The notes below the pieces were generated by a model that was not told the DNA's origin, ran no database searches, and saw only the letters and a list, made by a program, of their open reading frames with translations. Of a DNA stretch of 64,000 nucleotides, positions 63,385-64,000 are shown one piece after another. The DNA comes from Synechococcus sp. CS-1331 (GTDB lineage: Bacteria; Cyanobacteriota; Cyanobacteriia; PCC-6307; Cyanobiaceae). The DNA is taken from positions 62,001 through 126,000 of the forward strand of contig JAHLYQ010000031.1 in the NCBI GenBank assembly GCA_025127975.1, written 5' to 3'. Numbering within the stretch: the stretch's first letter is position 1; the number at the start of each line of letters is the position of its first letter. The position numbers were made by a program, and so were the translations under genes.

Positions 63385-63693
63385 ATGAACATCTTCGGCA
63401 TTGGACTTCCCGAAATGGCGGTGATCGCCGCCATCGGGCTTCTGGTGTTCGGGCCAAAGCGCCTGCCGGAGCTAGGCAAAACCCTGGGCCGGACCCTCAA
63501 AGGATTCCAGTCGGCCTCCTCCGAATTCGAGAAGGAATTCAAATCAGCTATCACTACTGCCGACATAACCACTTCTGACATCACGACTGCCAACCTCCCC
63601 GAGGTACGGCCTGGGGAAATTCAGGCGGTTGGGCAGGTGGCTAAGTCTGAGGTTGTGGGGCTGCCCCAAGTCGTTGACGGCCCGCCCGCCTGA
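63385..63693 (+). CDS. tatA: Sec-independent protein translocase protein TatA
   Basis: A 102-residue single-helix protein. The helix and hinge read PEMAVIAAIGLLVFGPKRLPE followed by LGKTLGRTLKGFQSASSEFE, the TatA/TatB signature with FGP and an amphipathic helix. The C-terminal tail is Thr/Val-rich and not conserved. It forms the pore for folded-protein export across the thylakoid or plasma membrane. The short length favours TatA over TatB. Confidence 0.92.
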   Translation: MNIFGIGLPEMAVIAAIGLLVFGPKRLPELGKTLGRTLKGFQSASSEFEKEFKSAITTADITTSDITTANLPEVRPGEIQAVGQVAKSEVVGLPQVVDGPPA

Positions 63694-63699
63694 GCTCGG

Positions 63700-64000
63700 G
63701 TGATTGCGACCAGTTCGGCCCTACAGCTGGTGGCAGGTCTGGGTAACCCCGGGGCCAACTACGCCGCCACCCGCCACAACGTTGGCTTCATGGCCCTTGA
63801 GCGGCTGGCCGCCGCCGCAGGCTCCTCCTTTCGCCAGCAGACCAAGCTGCGCGGCCTGCTCGCCGAGGTGGGTCAGGGTGCGGCCCGGCTGCGCCTGTTG
63901 ATGCCCCAGACCTACATGAACGAAAGCGGTCGCTCGATTCGTGCGGCCCTCGACTGGTTTGGCCTGGATCCGGCCCAGCTGCTCGTTGTGGTCGACGACA
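63700..64000 (+). CDS. pth: Peptidyl-tRNA hydrolase (partial, 3' end off window)
   Basis: The first 100 codons are present. LVAGLGNPGANYAATRHNVG with the catalytic His and then LLMPQTYMNESGRSI identify Pth, which recycles stalled peptidyl-tRNAs. Start GTG 63700, six bases after the tatA stop. The catalytic Asp in VVVDD at the edge is visible. The C-terminal half is beyond the window. Confidence 0.95.
   Translation, partial: MIATSSALQLVAGLGNPGANYAATRHNVGFMALERLAAAAGSSFRQQTKLRGLLAEVGQGAARLRLLMPQTYMNESGRSIRAALDWFGLDPAQLLVVVDD

Noticed and set aside
1..64000. CRISPR arrays, transposases, integrases or attachment sites
   Set aside because: No direct-repeat/spacer pattern, inverted-repeat-bounded transposase or tRNA-flanked duplication was seen. 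The tRNA-Arg and CAU tRNA have no adjacent partial copies.

Overview
The window is a high-GC cyanobacterial chromosome segment. It carries photosystem II genes (psbE, psbF, psbL, psbJ, psbK, psbI, psbN, psbH), the ndhC-ndhK-ndhJ operon, magnesium chelatase chlD, a carotenoid oxygenase, the PSII assembly genes rubredoxin and Ycf48, and several cyanobacteria-only families (DUF3155, DUF3181, DUF4079, DUF1997, DUF3769). Compact spacing, GTG/TTG starts and protein style point to an alpha-cyanobacterium of the Cyanobium/Synechococcus group; this assignment is inference. No insertion sequences, prophage, CRISPR array or rRNA were seen. Two tRNAs are present.

Layout. 1-6.8 kb: partial agmatine deiminase, fabI, two genes that look like the two halves of a photolyase in swapped order, a lipoprotein, a DegT aminotransferase, a full-length photolyase, a NUDIX hydrolase and folK. 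6.8-13 kb: FAH-family protein, chlD, an MCE/Mla-type lipid-transport pair and a YvcK-like protein. 13-17.1 kb: ndhJKC, then divergently rubredoxin-ycf48-psbEFLJ. 17.2-24.8 kb: an unusual operon-like run of late lipid A genes (DUF374/LpxJ-like acyltransferase, waaA, lpxK, lpxB, msbA) followed by a dedicated acyl carrier protein and ketoacyl-ACP synthase. 24.9-32.4 kb: carotenoid oxygenase, rdgB, phosphohexomutase, TM0106-type nuclease, YgfZ-like protein, pyrE, a secreted protein and a CAU tRNA. 32.5-43 kb: CBS-domain membrane protein, oxidoreductase, phosphorylase-kinase-like GH15 protein, WecG/TagA glycosyltransferase, psbK, tgt, cobS, a histidine kinase and DUF3155. 43-51.2 kb: esterase, purH, DUF4079, DUF1997, ispH, sfsA, murJ and three small cyanobacterial genes. 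51.2-64 kb: tRNA-Arg, glyA, WecA-like transferase, cinA, leuC, leuD, LptD-like DUF3769 protein, psbI, GH38 mannosidase, psbN, psbH, tatA and partial pth.

The strongest candidate system is the 17.2-24.8 kb lipid A block. It encodes Kdo transfer, 4'-phosphorylation, disaccharide synthesis, a possible secondary acylation enzyme, inner-membrane flipping and a private ACP/KAS pair, inserted between psbJ and the carotenoid oxygenase. Late lipid A steps (WaaA, LpxK) are not generally expected in marine picocyanobacteria, whose lipid A has been reported without Kdo. Other envelope genes in the window (DegT, Gfo/Idh/MocA, WecG/TagA, WecA-like, LptD-like, MlaD/ATPase) fit an elaborate outer membrane. 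The second candidate is the split photolyase-like pair at 1.07-2.37 kb. Gene packing is extreme: ten convergent gene pairs overlap at their 3' ends.
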